DNA of 64,000 bases from Brevundimonas sp. SGAir0440 (GCF_005484585.1 NZ_CP039435.1:186001-250000); one strand, 5' to 3'. Shown: positions 1-11,147, counted from the stretch's first letter. The notes: generated by a model from the letters alone, not told the origin. Program-made: numbers and translations.

Positions 1-2920
1 AGCGGGCGCGCTTGGCCTTCACGTCCAGCTTGTCCAGCGTCAACTCCAGCCACGGATCCACGAAGGTCCAGCCGCCCATGTTCTTCGGCTCTTCCTGGCA
101 CCAGACCAGTTCGGCGTTGGGGAAGCGGGCCAGTTCCTTGCGCAGCGACTGGATCGGCCACGGATAGAACTGCTCCAGACGCAGGATGTAGACGTCGTCC
201 ACCGCCTGACCGTCCTTGGCCTTCTTCTCGCGCGCGTCCAGCAGATCGTAATAGACCTTGCCCGAACACAGGATGACGCGGCGGATGTCCTTGTCCGCCT
301 TGATCGTGATGCCGGCGATCTCGGGCCGCGTCTGGGCGTCGTCGTGCAGGACGCGGTGGAAGGACGAGCCTTCGGCCAGATCGGCCAGGCTGGATACCGC
401 CTTCTTGTGACGCAGCAGCGACTTGGGCGTCATCAGGATCAGCGGCTTGCGGAACGGCCGGTGCATCTGGCGACGCAGGATGTGGAAATAGTTGGCCGGG
501 GTGGTGCAATTGGCGACCTGCATATTGTCTTCGGCGCAGGCCTGCAGGAAGCGCTCCAGACGGGCCGAGGAGTGTTCCGGCCCCTGGCCTTCATAGCCGT
601 GCGGCAGCAGCATGGTCAGGCCGCTCATGCGCAGCCACTTGCGTTCGCCCGAAGAGATGAACTGGTCGATCACCACCTGGGCGCCGTTCACGAAGTCGCC
701 GAACTGGGCTTCCCACATGACCAGCGTATTGGGGTCGGCCAGCGAATAGCCGTACTCGAAGCCCAGCACGGCCTCTTCGGACAGGGCCGAGTCGATGACT
801 TCGAAATTGGCCTGGCCTTCGCGCAGGTTGTTCAGCGGGATGTAGCGCTCTTCGGTCGTCTGATCGATGATGCCCGAGTGACGCTGCGAGAAGGTGCCGC
901 GCACCGAATCCTGACCCGACAGACGGATCGGGAAACCTTCATCGACCAGCGAGGCGAAGGCCAGGCTCTCGGCCGTGGCCCAGTCCAGGCCCTGGCCCGA
1001 GGTGACGGCTTCGCGGCGACCGTCGATGACGCGCTTCAGCGTCTTGTGCATGTCGACGCTGTTGGGGATCGTGGTCAGGCGGTGGCCCAGGTCGGTCAGC
1101 TTGGCCAGCGGCACGGCGGTGTCGCCGCGCAGCTCGTCCTTGGGCGACTGGAAGCCCTGCCACTGGCCGTCCAGCCAGTCGGCCTTCTCGGCGGACCAGG
1201 TCTTGCCGGCCTCGAACTGCTCGTCGAGGAATTTCTCGAACCGCTCGACCTCGGCGTCCACCTCGGCCTGGCTGATCACGCCTTCGGCCACCAGACGCTG
1301 CGAATAGAGTTCGCGGGTCGAGGGCTGGGCGCGGATCTTCGAATACATCAGCGGCTGGGTGAAGGTGGGATCGTCGCCTTCGTTGTGGCCGAAGCGGCGG
1401 TAGCAGAACATGTCCACCACCACGTCCTTGTGGAACTTCTGGCGGTATTCGGTGGCCACCTTGGCGGCGAAGACGACCGCTTCGGGATCGTCGCCGTTCA
1501 CGTGGAAGATCGGCGCCTGGACCATCAGGGCCACATCCGACGGATAGGGCGACGAGCGCGAGTTGCGCGGGCTGGTGGTGAAGCCGATCTGGTTGTTGAT
1601 GACGAAGTGCAGCGTGCCGCCGGTGCGGTAGCCCTTCAGCCCCATCAGGGCGAAGCACTCCGCGACCACGCCCTGGCCGGCGAAGGCGGCGTCGCCGTGG
1701 ATCAGCAGCGGCACGACCTTCGAGCGGTCCAGCGCCCACTGCCCCTCGGGCACGCCCTCGTTGGCCTCGCGAATGTCGAACGCCTGTTTGGCGCGCGCCT
1801 TGCCCAGCACGACCGGGTTGACGATCTCGAGGTGAGACGGGTTGGCGGTCAGCGACAGGTGGACGTGGTTGCCGTCGAACTCGCGGTTCGACGAAGCGCC
1901 CATGTGATATTTGACGTCTCCCGAGCCCTCGATGTCGCTCGGCACGGCCGAGCCGCCCTGGAACTCGTGGAAGATGACCTTGTAGGGCTTGCCCATCACG
2001 GCGGCGAGCACGTTCAGGCGGCCGCGGTGAGCCATGCCCAGCACGACCTCGTCGACGCCCAGCGAACCGCCGCGCTTGATGACCTGCTCCAGCGCCGGGA
2101 CCATGGCCTCGCCGCCGTCCAGGCCGAAGCGCTTGGTGCCGGGGAAACGCTTGTGCAGGAAGCGCTCGAAGCCCTCGGCCTCGACCAGCTTAGACAGGAT
2201 GGCCAGCTTGCCTTCCTTGGAGAAGGCGTTCTGCTCGAACTTGTCGGCGCCCTCGAACCGCTGCTGCAGCCAGGATTTCTCTTCCGGCTCAGCGATGTGC
2301 ATGAACTGGATGCCGATGTTGCCGCAGTAGGTGCGCTTCAGGATTTCCAGCACTTCACGGATCGTGCCGGTCTGAAGACCAAGCACGCCGTCCAGGAAGA
2401 TCGGGCGGTCCAGATCGGCGCCGGTGAAGCCGTAGAATTCGGGCGTCAGCTCAGGGTTCTCGACCGGCTGCTCAATGCCCAGCGGGTCCAGCTTGGCCTG
2501 CAGGTGGCCCCGCACGCGATAGCTGCGGATCAGCATCAGGGCGCGGATGGAATCGTGGGCGGCGGCGCGGATCGCATCGGCCGAGACGTCGGCGGCCGCG
2601 GCCTTGGGCGCAGCAGCAGCCGGCGCAGCGCCGGCCTTTTTGGGATCGGGCTTCGGCGCCGGCCAACGGCCGTCGAAGACGCCGGTCTCTTCGGTCGGCT
2701 CGGTCGCTGTGCCGCGACCCCAGCTGCCGGCGCCAGCCGAGGCGGTCACCAGCGCGGCGTTATCGCGCAGCTGGTCGAAAAAGGCTTTCCATTCGGCGGA
2801 AACGGAGCCGGGGTCTTTCGCCCACTTCTCCTGAAGCTCCTCGACGTAGGCCGCATTGGACCCGTAGAGGAATGAGGTCTCGGCAAAGACCTGGTTCAGC
2901 CGACCGGCATCGTCCGCCAT
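1..2920 (-). CDS. sucA: 2-oxoglutarate dehydrogenase E1 component (3' end cut by window)
   Basis: Thiamine-diphosphate-dependent E1 subunit of the 2-oxoglutarate dehydrogenase complex, which decarboxylates 2-oxoglutarate and passes the succinyl group to the E2 lipoyl domain in the cytoplasm. The reading frame opens with MADDAGRLNQVFAETSFLYG, the usual N-terminal E1 segment. An Ala/Pro-rich linker follows, then the E1 core with HRGRLNVLAAV, the ThDP-binding stretch HGDAAFAGQGVVAE and the transketolase-like half (LPHGYEGQGPEHSSARLERF). About 973 residues are visible. E1 proteins are near 990-1000 residues, so only a short C-terminal tail is missing. It lies downstream of sucC-sucD on the same strand but is separated from them by a terminator and about 260 bases, so it probably has its own promoter. 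Identity is secure. Confidence 0.96.
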   Translation of the reverse strand, partial: MADDAGRLNQVFAETSFLYGSNAAYVEELQEKWAKDPGSVSAEWKAFFDQLRDNAALVTASAGAGSWGRGTATEPTEETGVFDGRWPAPKPDPKKAGAAPAAAAPKAAAADVSADAIRAAAHDSIRALMLIRSYRVRGHLQAKLDPLGIEQPVENPELTPEFYGFTGADLDRPIFLDGVLGLQTGTIREVLEILKRTYCGNIGIQFMHIAEPEEKSWLQQRFEGADKFEQNAFSKEGKLAILSKLVEAEGFERFLHKRFPGTKRFGLDGGEAMVPALEQVIKRGGSLGVDEVVLGMAHRGRLNVLAAVMGKPYKVIFHEFQGGSAVPSDIEGSGDVKYHMGASSNREFDGNHVHLSLTANPSHLEIVNPVVLGKARAKQAFDIREANEGVPEGQWALDRSKVVPLLIHGDAAFAGQGVVAECFALMGLKGYRTGGTLHFVINNQIGFTTSPRNSRSSPYPSDVALMVQAPIFHVNGDDPEAVVFAAKVATEYRQKFHKDVVVDMFCYRRFGHNEGDDPTFTQPLMYSKIRAQPSTRELYSQRLVAEGVISQAEVDAEVERFEKFLDEQFEAGKTWSAEKADWLDGQWQGFQSPKDELRGDTAVPLAKLTDLGHRLTTIPNSVDMHKTLKRVIDGRREAVTSGQGLDWATAESLAFASLVDEGFPIRLSGQDSVRGTFSQRHSGIIDQTTEERYIPLNNLREGQANFEVIDSALSEEAVLGFEYGYSLADPNTLVMWEAQFGDFVNGAQVVIDQFISSGERKWLRMSGLTMLLPHGYEGQGPEHSSARLERFLQACAEDNMQVANCTTPANYFHILRRQMHRPFRKPLILMTPKSLLRHKKAVSSLADLAEGSSFHRVLHDDAQTRPEIAGITIKADKDIRRVILCSGKVYYDLLDAREKKAKDGQAVDDVYILRLEQFYPWPIQSLRKELARFPNAELVWCQEEPKNMGGWTFVDPWLELTLDKLDVKAKRAR

Positions 2921-3046
2921 CGTTTCGCAATCCCTGGGCCCCGACGGACACATCTCCGTGAGGGGCGCGCCCGTCATATAGGCGTCGTTTCCTGACGGGT
3001 CATGACCGAAACGGGGCAATTTGGTAGGAAATTGGTCGCAGGCCCA

Positions 3047-3081
3047 AGAAAAAACGCCCCCGGCCTGAGCCGAGGGCGTTC
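3047..3081 (-). terminator. Rho-independent terminator after sucCD
   Basis: Read on the minus strand this is a GC-rich hairpin (AACGCCCTCGGC, short loop, GCCGGGGGCGTT) followed directly by a run of T. It lies about 100 bases past the sucD stop and before sucA, so it should end the sucC-sucD transcript. Confidence 0.8.
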
Positions 3082-3182
3082 ATCGATGCGTCACACGGCA
3101 TTTTTGATGCCGAAAAGGCGCTCAAGCAGCGAGGCGCCGCGCGGCGAGCGTAGCGCCCGCGCGCAGCACGCACTTGGAAGCC

Positions 3183-4085
3183 TCAGCCCTTCAGCACTTC
3201 GACCAGGGTCTTGCCGAGGCGCGCGGGCGATTCCGACATGCGGATGCCGGCGGCTTCCATCGCCGCGATCTTGGATTCCGCATCGCCCTTGCCGCCCGAG
3301 ACGACGGCGCCGGCGTGACCCATGGTGCGGCCCTTCGGAGCCGTGCGGCCCGCGATGAAGCCGGCCATCGGCTTCTTGCGGCCCTTCTTGGCTTCGTCGA
3401 TCAGGAACTGGGCGGCGTCTTCTTCCGCGCCGCCGCCGATTTCGCCGATCATGATGATCGAGGTGGTTTCCTCGTCGGCCAGGAACAGTTCCAGCACGTC
3501 GATGAATTCGGTGCCCTTGACCGGGTCGCCGCCGATGCCGACGGCCGTGGTCTGGCCCAGGCCTTCGTTGGTGGTCTGGAACACGGCTTCATATGTCAGG
3601 GTGCCCGAACGCGACACGATGCCAACCGAGCCCTTCTTGAAGATGTTGCCCGGCATGATGCCGATCTTGCACTCGTCCGGCGTCAGGATGCCGGGGCAGT
3701 TCGGGCCCAGCAGGCGCGACTTGGAGCCTTCCAGGCGACGCTTGACCTTGACCATGTCCATCACCGGGATGCCCTCGGTGATGCAGGTGATGAAGGGGAT
3801 TTCGGCGTCGATGGCTTCGATGATCGCGGCGGCCGCGCCCGACGGCGGGACGTAGATCACCGAGGCGTCGGCGCCCGTGGCGTCCTTGGCTTCAGCGACC
3901 GAGGCGTAGATCGGCAGGCTCTCACCGTGCGATCCGGTCCAGTTCGTGCCGCCCTTGGAGGGGTGCACGCCGGCGACCATCTGGGTGCCGTGATAGGCCA
4001 GCGCCTGTTCGGTGTGGAAGCCGCCGGTCTTGCCGGTCAGGCCCTGGACGATGATCTTGGTGTTCTTGTCGACGAGAATGGACAT
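3183..4085 (-). CDS. sucD: Succinyl-CoA synthetase (ADP-forming) alpha subunit
   Basis: Alpha subunit of succinate-CoA ligase, which interconverts succinyl-CoA and succinate with substrate-level phosphorylation. At 300 residues it has the family's length. It starts [20 protein letters not shown], the N-terminal CoA-binding Rossmann segment. The phosphohistidine loop region is present as [17 protein letters not shown], and the nucleotide-loop area as [14 protein letters not shown]. It is 57 bases downstream of sucC and co-directional, so the two form an operon supplying the alpha and beta halves of one enzyme. Nothing is unusual in it. Confidence 0.97.
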   Translation of the reverse strand: MSILVDKNTKIIVQGLTGKTGGFHTEQALAYHGTQMVAGVHPSKGGTNWTGSHGESLPIYASVAEAKDATGADASVIYVPPSGAAAAIIEAIDAEIPFITCITEGIPVMDMVKVKRRLEGSKSRLLGPNCPGILTPDECKIGIMPGNIFKKGSVGIVSRSGTLTYEAVFQTTNEGLGQTTAVGIGGDPVKGTEFIDVLELFLADEETTSIIMIGEIGGGAEEDAAQFLIDEAKKGRKKPMAGFIAGRTAPKGRTMGHAGAVVSGGKGDAESKIAAMEAAGIRMSESPARLGKTLVEVLKG

Positions 4086-4142
4086 GGGTCTGTGCTCTGA
4101 ATTCGATGTGTCAGCGGGGCGGTGGCGAGTAAGGCCGAAGCC

Positions 4143-5333
<1,191 letters not shown>

Positions 5334-5418
5334 GGGGGACCGTCGCAACCGCTGCTGGGAGAGTTGCGGGGCTTATAGGCCCCACCCCTTCGCAGGTGCA
5401 ACCGTCCACAGCCCCCCT

Positions 5419-6945
5419 TTAGTCGACCCAGTCCTTCTTGAGGGTGCGCGATGCCCCGATCAGCAGGATCGCGGCCAGCACATAGAAGCCCATGCCGGTG
5501 TAGATGGCCCAGCGCAGGCTTTCCTCGCCGAAGCGCGGCGCCAGCAGGTCGCTCATCCAGCCGAAATAGTAGAAGCCGACCGCGATCCCGAGCAGATTGT
5601 TCAGCAGCAGGAACAGGGCCGAGGCCGTCGAGCGCATGGCCGCCGGCACCAGATGCTGGACCGCCGCCGTGATCGGGCCCAGCCAGGCCAGGTTCAATCC
5701 GGTCGGCAACAGGAAGATCAGGAAGGCCAGGGTCAGCTGCTGAACGTGGCTGCCGCCGCCGGGCAGAACCAGGCCGATCAGCCAGGGCGAGTTCATCGCC
5801 AGGATGAAGCACGGCGCCGAGATCAGGAAGGCGACGGCGGGCGTCAGAGGATAGGCGCCCTTGCCCTTCTTGGACAGCTTGTCGGCGATCATGCCGCCCA
5901 GCCAGATGCCCAGGATGCCGCCGATCAGGGCGATGCCGGAATAATAGATGCTGGTCTGTTTCAGGGTCAGGTCGAAGCTGCGCATAAAGAACAGCGGCAG
6001 CCAGCCGGCCACGCCATAGCCGCACACCGACGATGAGGCCGCGCCCAGGCCCAGCAGCCAGAAACTGGGCTTCTTGATCACCACCGAGGCGGTGCGACGC
6101 GCGATCATCAGCGAAACGCCGATCACCACCGCCAGCAGGCCGCCGAACGCCAGCACCAGCGGATTGCCCAGCGACATGCCCATCAGCCAGCTCAAGGCGC
6201 CGAGGATCAGCAGACCGGCGCCGAGACCCAGCATGATCTGGGCGGCGATCTTGCCGGCCCGATCGGTGCCGACCGGCGCGGCCGCCAGGGCCGCGACCTG
6301 GGCCTCGGTCTTGATGGCGTCTATGCCGCCCCGCTTGGGATCACGCACCGTCAGACGCAGCAGGGGCGCGACCAGCACACCCAGCAGGCCGACCACGATG
6401 AAGGCGGTGCGCCAGCCGTAGGTCGCCGCCAGTAGACCACCGACCAAGGTCCCCGCCGCCATGCCCAGCGGAATGCCGAAGGCGAAGGCCGCCATGGCCC
6501 GCGCGCGCTGATGCGGCGGGAAATAGTCGGCGATCAGCGAATAGGCCGGAGCCACGCCGCCCGCCTCGCCGATGCCCACGCCCATCCGGCACAGGAACAG
6601 CTGGCCGAACGATCCGGCCATGCCGCACAGGGCGGTGAAGCCCGACCAGACGGCCAGGGCGCCGGTCATGATCCAGACCCGGCTGAACCGGTCGGCCAGC
6701 CACGCCAGGGGTATAGCCAGTGTCGAATAGACCGAGGCGAAGGCGATGCCGCCCAACAGGCCGAACTGGCTGTCGGACATGCCGAACTCTTCCTTCAACG
6801 GCGCGGCCAGGATGCCGATGATCTGGCGATCCAGGAAGTTCAGCATGTAGATCAGGATCAGAACCGCCAGCACATAGTAGCGGTAGCCGGGCCGCTCAGG
6901 CCGCTCGGGCCGCGCCTCCTGGACCGTCAGCGTCTCCGTCGTCAT
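5419..6945 (-). CDS. MFS transporter, Spinster-like family
   Basis: Inner-membrane major facilitator superfamily protein of 508 residues. After a short cytoplasmic N-terminus comes YYVLAVLILIYMLNFLDRQI, the first membrane helix with the NFLDRQI signature common in Spinster-type MFS proteins. About twelve hydrophobic segments follow, with the loop-2 motif WLADRFSRVW and a GIGEAGGVAPAYSLIADYF segment in helices 4-5. I chose the start at 6945 (MTTETLTVQEA) because it has a clear AGGGGA ribosome site; the longer frame upstream adds a basic segment without one. The substrate cannot be read from sequence. It lies just downstream of the TonB-dependent receptor on the same strand but behind a terminator, so it may be separately transcribed. 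Confidence 0.85.
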   Translation of the reverse strand: MTTETLTVQEARPERPERPGYRYYVLAVLILIYMLNFLDRQIIGILAAPLKEEFGMSDSQFGLLGGIAFASVYSTLAIPLAWLADRFSRVWIMTGALAVWSGFTALCGMAGSFGQLFLCRMGVGIGEAGGVAPAYSLIADYFPPHQRARAMAAFAFGIPLGMAAGTLVGGLLAATYGWRTAFIVVGLLGVLVAPLLRLTVRDPKRGGIDAIKTEAQVAALAAAPVGTDRAGKIAAQIMLGLGAGLLILGALSWLMGMSLGNPLVLAFGGLLAVVIGVSLMIARRTASVVIKKPSFWLLGLGAASSSVCGYGVAGWLPLFFMRSFDLTLKQTSIYYSGIALIGGILGIWLGGMIADKLSKKGKGAYPLTPAVAFLISAPCFILAMNSPWLIGLVLPGGGSHVQQLTLAFLIFLLPTGLNLAWLGPITAAVQHLVPAAMRSTASALFLLLNNLLGIAVGFYYFGWMSDLLAPRFGEESLRWAIYTGMGFYVLAAILLIGASRTLKKDWVD

Positions 6946-7029
6946 CGGCGTTTCCCCTCGGCGTCTTGTTGTTCGTTGCGGCGAGCCTAGCCGCAAGTCC
7001 GCCCTGTGCAAAATAGGCCCGGCGGAGCG

Positions 7030-7061
7030 AAAAGGGGCGGCGGCCCGGAGACCGCCGCCCC
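7030..7061 (-). terminator. Rho-independent terminator after TonB-dependent receptor
   Basis: Perfect 10-base inverted arms (GGGGCGGCGG and CCGCCGCCCC) with an 8-base loop, followed on the minus strand by TTTT. It is placed right after the stop of the receptor gene at 7088. Confidence 0.75.
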
Positions 7062-7087
7062 TCGTCGTCAGGCGTTATGGATGTGGA

Positions 7088-9328
7088 TCAGAACTTCAGA
7101 CCCAGGGTCGCCGTGACGGTGCGCGGCGGGCCGTAGAAGCCGATGATCGAGTTGCCGGTCAGGGCGCCGGGGAAGGTATAGCCGCCGACGCGATAGCGCT
7201 CGTCGCCCAGGTTCTTGCCGTGGACGCCGAAGGTCAGGCGGTCGTCGGACGAGGTCCAGACGATGCTGGCGTCATACATCCAGTAGGCGTCCTGATCGAG
7301 CAGCGGCGCGGGCGTTTCGAACTGCTGATAGGCGCCGCGGTAAGCGACCGACGGGATGAAGGCGATCGACGAGCCATTCTCCATGACCCAGTTGTAGTTG
7401 GCCGAGATCGATCCGGTCCATTCCGGCGTGTTCTGGAAGTCGCGCTGCGAGGATACGTCGACGACGCAGCCCGGCAGGGTCGGGCAGGACGTATTGCCCG
7501 AGGCCGTCGGGATATAGGCCAGGAACTGGTCGAACTTGGCGTCAATGTAGCTCAGCGAGGCGTTGAACGTCAGGGCGTCGGTGGCGCGCACGCGGCCTTC
7601 GAACTCCCAACCGCGTATCGAGGACGAGCCGACATTGTCCACCACCGAGGCGACGGTCGCGCCGGCCGGATACTGGGTCGTGATCTGCTGGTTCTCGTAG
7701 CTGGAATCGAAGATCGCGGTGGCGAAGGTCAGGCGACGATCCAGCAGCGAACCCTTCAGCCCGATCTCATAGGTCTCAACCGTTTCCGGCGCATAGCCGT
7801 TGACGGTGGCGGGATACAGGACCGCATCGCCGCGCATGTCGAAGCCGCCCGATTTGAAGCCCTCGCCCCAGGAGGCATAGGCCGTCAGATCGGGGCCGAA
7901 CTTGTAGTTGACCGAGACGCGCGGCGTGAACTTCTCGAACTCGCGGGTGCGGGTGTAGTTGGTGCGCGGCGCGCCCAGCGGCACGGCGGCGTTGTTGCCG
8001 AAATAGGGGCTGCGGATGCCCAGATACTGCTGACGGAAGACGGTGCCTTCCTTCTCGTCCTTGGTGAAGCGTCCGCCGACCGAGACCGACAGGGCGTCGG
8101 TGAAGTCATACGAGAAGTCGGCGAAGGCGGCGTAGCTCTTGGTCGCCACTGAACCCGAGGTCAGGGTCGTCAGATTGGCCAGACCAACGACGGTGTCGAA
8201 GGCCCCCGAGGCGTTGGCGTCCATGTAGAAGACGCCGGCGACGCCGTTCAGGCGGCCCGCGCTGACCAGAACCTGAAACTCCTGGCTGAACTGGTCGTCG
8301 TCATAGGCGGCGGGAATGTCGAGGATGGGCTGAGGCAGGTTGTCGAAGTCGATGTTGCCGCGCGTCAGGCCTTCACGATAGGCGGTGATCGACTTGAAGG
8401 TGAACATGTCGCTCATCTCCCATTCGCCGGTCAGCGACACGCCGCGCGTCTGGACGCGGTTCTTGTCGCCGGCGCCGGCGTTGGTGTCATAGACATCGGC
8501 GGGCGACGGCGCGAACTCGCGGTGACCGTGGCGCGCGTTGGAATCGTCGTTCACCAGATCGCCGGCCAGACGGAAGAACAGGCTGTCGGTCGGGCTCCAT
8601 TCCGCGCTGGCGCGGAAGGCGGTCACGTCCTTGTTGTAGTGTTCGTTGCCGGTGTTCAGGTTCTTGCCGTAGCCATCGCGCAGATAGCGGGCCAAGGCGG
8701 CCGAGACCTTGAACTCGTCGTTGAAGGGCAGTTGGGCGCTGGCGATCACGTCGCGCTGGTTGTAGCTGCCGTAGGAGGCGCGCAGGCTTCCCTCGGGCTC
8801 GTCCGCATTGATGCGGCTGGTCACGTATTTGATGGCGCCGCCGATGGTGTTGCGGCCGTAGAGCGTGCCTTGCGGACCGCGCAGCACCTCGACCCGCTCC
8901 ACGTCGAAGATGTCCAGAACGGCGGCCTGCGGACGGGCCACATAGACGTCGTCGATATACAGGCCGACGCCGGGATCGAAGCCCCACAGCGGATCCTGCT
9001 GGCCCACGCCGCGAATGAAGGAGATGAGGGTCGAGTTCGAGCCCCGCGCGGCGTTCAGCGTCAGGCTGGGCGTCGAGCGCGCCAGTTCGGTGATGTCCAG
9101 GGCGCCGCGCGCCTCAAGCTGTTCGCCGCTGACGGCGGTCACCGCGACCGGCACATCCTGCAGGCTTTCCGCGCGGCGGCGCGCGGTGACGACGATGTCG
9201 TCGACGGTGGCGGCGTCCTGAGCGTTCGCGACCTGAGCGGTCGCCTCCGCATCCTGGGCGAACGTGGCCCCCGCAAGCACGCCCCACGCCGCGCCGGCCA
9301 GCAGCGCGCACTTCACATGACGGTTCAT
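7088..9328 (-). CDS. TonB-dependent outer-membrane receptor
   Basis: A 746-residue outer-membrane receptor for energised uptake of an unknown ligand. The signal peptide MNRHVKCALLAGAAWGVLAG ends near ATFAQDAEA. A TonB-box-like DDIVVTARRRAESLQDVPVA follows at about residues 43-62, then the plug domain with VERVEVLRGPQGTLYGRNTI (about 145-165). The remainder is a beta-barrel ending in a C-terminal Phe (TATLGLKF). The plug resembles the broad 'Spinster-neighbour' receptors of alphaproteobacteria that carry diverse substrates. It is divergent from a TetR regulator, which suggests local repression, and is followed by an MFS transporter that may move the same ligand across the inner membrane. The substrate is unassigned. 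Confidence 0.92.
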   Translation of the reverse strand: MNRHVKCALLAGAAWGVLAGATFAQDAEATAQVANAQDAATVDDIVVTARRRAESLQDVPVAVTAVSGEQLEARGALDITELARSTPSLTLNAARGSNSTLISFIRGVGQQDPLWGFDPGVGLYIDDVYVARPQAAVLDIFDVERVEVLRGPQGTLYGRNTIGGAIKYVTSRINADEPEGSLRASYGSYNQRDVIASAQLPFNDEFKVSAALARYLRDGYGKNLNTGNEHYNKDVTAFRASAEWSPTDSLFFRLAGDLVNDDSNARHGHREFAPSPADVYDTNAGAGDKNRVQTRGVSLTGEWEMSDMFTFKSITAYREGLTRGNIDFDNLPQPILDIPAAYDDDQFSQEFQVLVSAGRLNGVAGVFYMDANASGAFDTVVGLANLTTLTSGSVATKSYAAFADFSYDFTDALSVSVGGRFTKDEKEGTVFRQQYLGIRSPYFGNNAAVPLGAPRTNYTRTREFEKFTPRVSVNYKFGPDLTAYASWGEGFKSGGFDMRGDAVLYPATVNGYAPETVETYEIGLKGSLLDRRLTFATAIFDSSYENQQITTQYPAGATVASVVDNVGSSSIRGWEFEGRVRATDALTFNASLSYIDAKFDQFLAYIPTASGNTSCPTLPGCVVDVSSQRDFQNTPEWTGSISANYNWVMENGSSIAFIPSVAYRGAYQQFETPAPLLDQDAYWMYDASIVWTSSDDRLTFGVHGKNLGDERYRVGGYTFPGALTGNSIIGFYGPPRTVTATLGLKF

Positions 9329-9433
9329 GATCCTAGACCCCTTTGTCGTTTCCAGCCCGATGGACGCTTTTATTCAGCGTTCAATGATTTTCACGGAACC
9401 TACCCGGTTTCGGCCGTCTGTCAAACACTGGAC

Positions 9434-9446
9434 TGACGCAGCGTCA
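9434..9446. promoter_or_regulatory. Palindrome between receptor and TetR gene, candidate operator
   Basis: A 13-base perfect palindrome about a central base, TGACGC-A-GCGTCA, lies in the 177-base divergent gap between the TonB receptor and the TetR regulator. TetR proteins bind such short palindromes, and divergent placement is typical. Binding is an inference. Confidence 0.4.
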
Positions 9447-9505
9447 CTTGGTCCCCCAACCGTGGCGCCGTTGCACCGTCGCGGTCGTGCGCCTAGCCTT
9501 GCCGG

Positions 9506-10264
9506 ATGAGCAAGCCGGACGCCGCCGCCACCCTTCCCCGCCCCGTCGCCGCCGCGCGCCGCAAGGCGGCGGGCGCTGCCCCGGCGCGGCGCGGCCGGCC
9601 GCCCAAGACCGAGGCCAAGGCGGCCGGTGAGACGCGCGATCTGATCCTGGATGCGGCCGAGGACCTGTTTTCCAAACACGGCTTCTACGGCGTCACCATC
9701 CGCGAGGTGGCGCGCGAGGCGGGCGTCGATACGGCCCTGGTGCACTACTATTTCGGAGCCAAGCGCGAGCTGTTCGACGCGGTCTTCCTGCGCCGGGCCG
9801 AAGTGTGGAACGACGATCGCGTCGCCGCCATCGACCGCTATGCCGAGACGGCGGGCGACGACATGACGCTGGAGGGCTTGCTGGAGGCCTTTCTGCGGCC
9901 GCCGTTCGAATGGTCGCTGAAGGGCGGGCCGGGCTGGAAACACTATTCCGCCCTGGTGGCCCAGACCAACGCCAACCCCAGCTTCGGCGGCGAGACGATG
10001 GCGCGCTATTTCGACCCGGCCATCCACCGGCTGATCGAGCTGATCGCCAAGGTGCTGCCGGGCGCCAGCGAGGTCGATCTGTACTGGGGCTATCACAATC
10101 TGTCGGGCGCCCTGACCCTCACGCTGGGCGAGACGGGGCGACTGGACAGGCTGTCGAACGGGCGGGCGCGATCCGGCGATCTGGAGACGGCGGGCGACTA
10201 TATGGTTCGGTTTGCCGCAGCCGGTTTCCGCGCCGTAGCAGGAATGACCCCGCGCCAGGGCTGA
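9506..10264 (+). CDS. TetR/AcrR family transcriptional regulator
   Basis: DNA-binding repressor of 252 residues. A basic, Ala-rich N-terminal tail of about 40 residues (RRGRPPKTEAK, AT-hook-like) precedes the TetR helix-turn-helix: ILDAAEDLFSKHGFYGVTIR, then EVAREAGVDTALVHYYFGAK. The tail is longer than usual and could add non-specific DNA contacts. The C-terminal ligand-binding half (from about residue 110) is helical and matches the general TetR C-terminal type. It is divergent from the TonB receptor gene, which is its likely target. The effector is unknown. Confidence 0.88.
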   Translation: MSKPDAAATLPRPVAAARRKAAGAAPARRGRPPKTEAKAAGETRDLILDAAEDLFSKHGFYGVTIREVAREAGVDTALVHYYFGAKRELFDAVFLRRAEVWNDDRVAAIDRYAETAGDDMTLEGLLEAFLRPPFEWSLKGGPGWKHYSALVAQTNANPSFGGETMARYFDPAIHRLIELIAKVLPGASEVDLYWGYHNLSGALTLTLGETGRLDRLSNGRARSGDLETAGDYMVRFAAAGFRAVAGMTPRQG

Positions 10265-10355
10265 TCGGTCACGCCGGGGCACCGTCGCGCGCCCGGCTTT
10301 CGCCCGGCCGAAAATCATGGTTTCAAGGCGCAATCTTCCGACTGCGAAAGCCCTG

Positions 10356-11120
10356 ATGACCGCCCCTGCCGCCGACCGCCGCCGCACCTTCTTGCGCGGC
10401 CTCATCGTCGCCGTTCTGGCGGGCGTCTTTCTGGCGGTGACCGGCGCCTTCGGCAGCGCGGGCGCATCGCTGCCCGTACGGCTGGCCTATTGGGTGCTGG
10501 TCATGGTGCTGGGCGGACTGTGGGGGCATCTGTGCGGGGTGCTGGTCAGCCGGTTTATCGATTCCGACGAGCGGCCGTGGCTTAGCATTGCGGTCATGGT
10601 CGTGATCATCACCGGGCCGCTGTGCGTGCTGGTGTGGGCGGCGACGGGCCTGTTCTTCGCCCAGAGGCTCTATCCGCTGGCGGTGCTGCCGGAACTGGTC
10701 GTGCCCGTCGTGGTCATCACGGCGGCGGTGACGACGTTGAACGTCTTTCTGGGGCGGGCCGTGCCGATCCAGACCCATGCCGCGCCGCCCGAGACAGCGG
10801 CTCGCTCGGTTCGGTTTCTGGACCGTCTGCCGATCAAGCTGAAAGGCGCGACGATCCGGGCGGTGCAGGCCGAGGACCATTATCTGCGCATCCACACCGA
10901 CCGGGGGTCGGACCTGATCCTGATGCGGCTGTCGGACGCGGTGGAAGAGCTGGAGGGGCTGGAGGGCGCCCAGACGCACCGCAGCTGGTGGGTGGCGCGT
11001 GAGGCGGTGCGCGCCGTCGAACGCGGCGACGGGCGCGCGACCCTGACGCTGGACGGCGGCCTGTCGCCGCCGGTCAGCCGCCGCTACGCCCGGATGCTGC
11101 GCGACGCCGAATGGTGGTGA
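10356..11120 (+). CDS. Membrane-bound LytTR-domain transcriptional regulator
   Basis: A two-part regulator. Four hydrophobic helices occupy about residues 10-145 (for example WVLVMVLGGLWGHLCGVLV and LSIAVMVVIITGPLCVLVWA), and a C-terminal LytTR DNA-binding domain follows from about residue 160. The LytTR core shows IKLKGATIRAVQAEDHYLRI, the family's 'edHYl.i.t' strand, and ends with SRRYARMLRDAEWW. Such proteins are usually regulated by a membrane partner or by membrane state. The start at 10356 (MTAPAADRR) was preferred over 10317, which has no ribosome site; both are possible. No partner kinase is adjacent. The signal sensed is unknown. Confidence 0.82.
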   Translation: MTAPAADRRRTFLRGLIVAVLAGVFLAVTGAFGSAGASLPVRLAYWVLVMVLGGLWGHLCGVLVSRFIDSDERPWLSIAVMVVIITGPLCVLVWAATGLFFAQRLYPLAVLPELVVPVVVITAAVTTLNVFLGRAVPIQTHAAPPETAARSVRFLDRLPIKLKGATIRAVQAEDHYLRIHTDRGSDLILMRLSDAVEELEGLEGAQTHRSWWVAREAVRAVERGDGRATLTLDGGLSPPVSRRYARMLRDAEWW

Positions 11121-11147
11121 GGCTCTCTTTGAGCGCATGATTCACGC

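Noticed and set aside
344..2875. An 843-codon plus-strand ORF opposite sucA
   Set aside because: Antisense to the conserved sucA frame; high GC keeps shadow frames open. The same holds for the long antisense frames over the ydbH-like, nrdA, argG, M16 and yidC genes.
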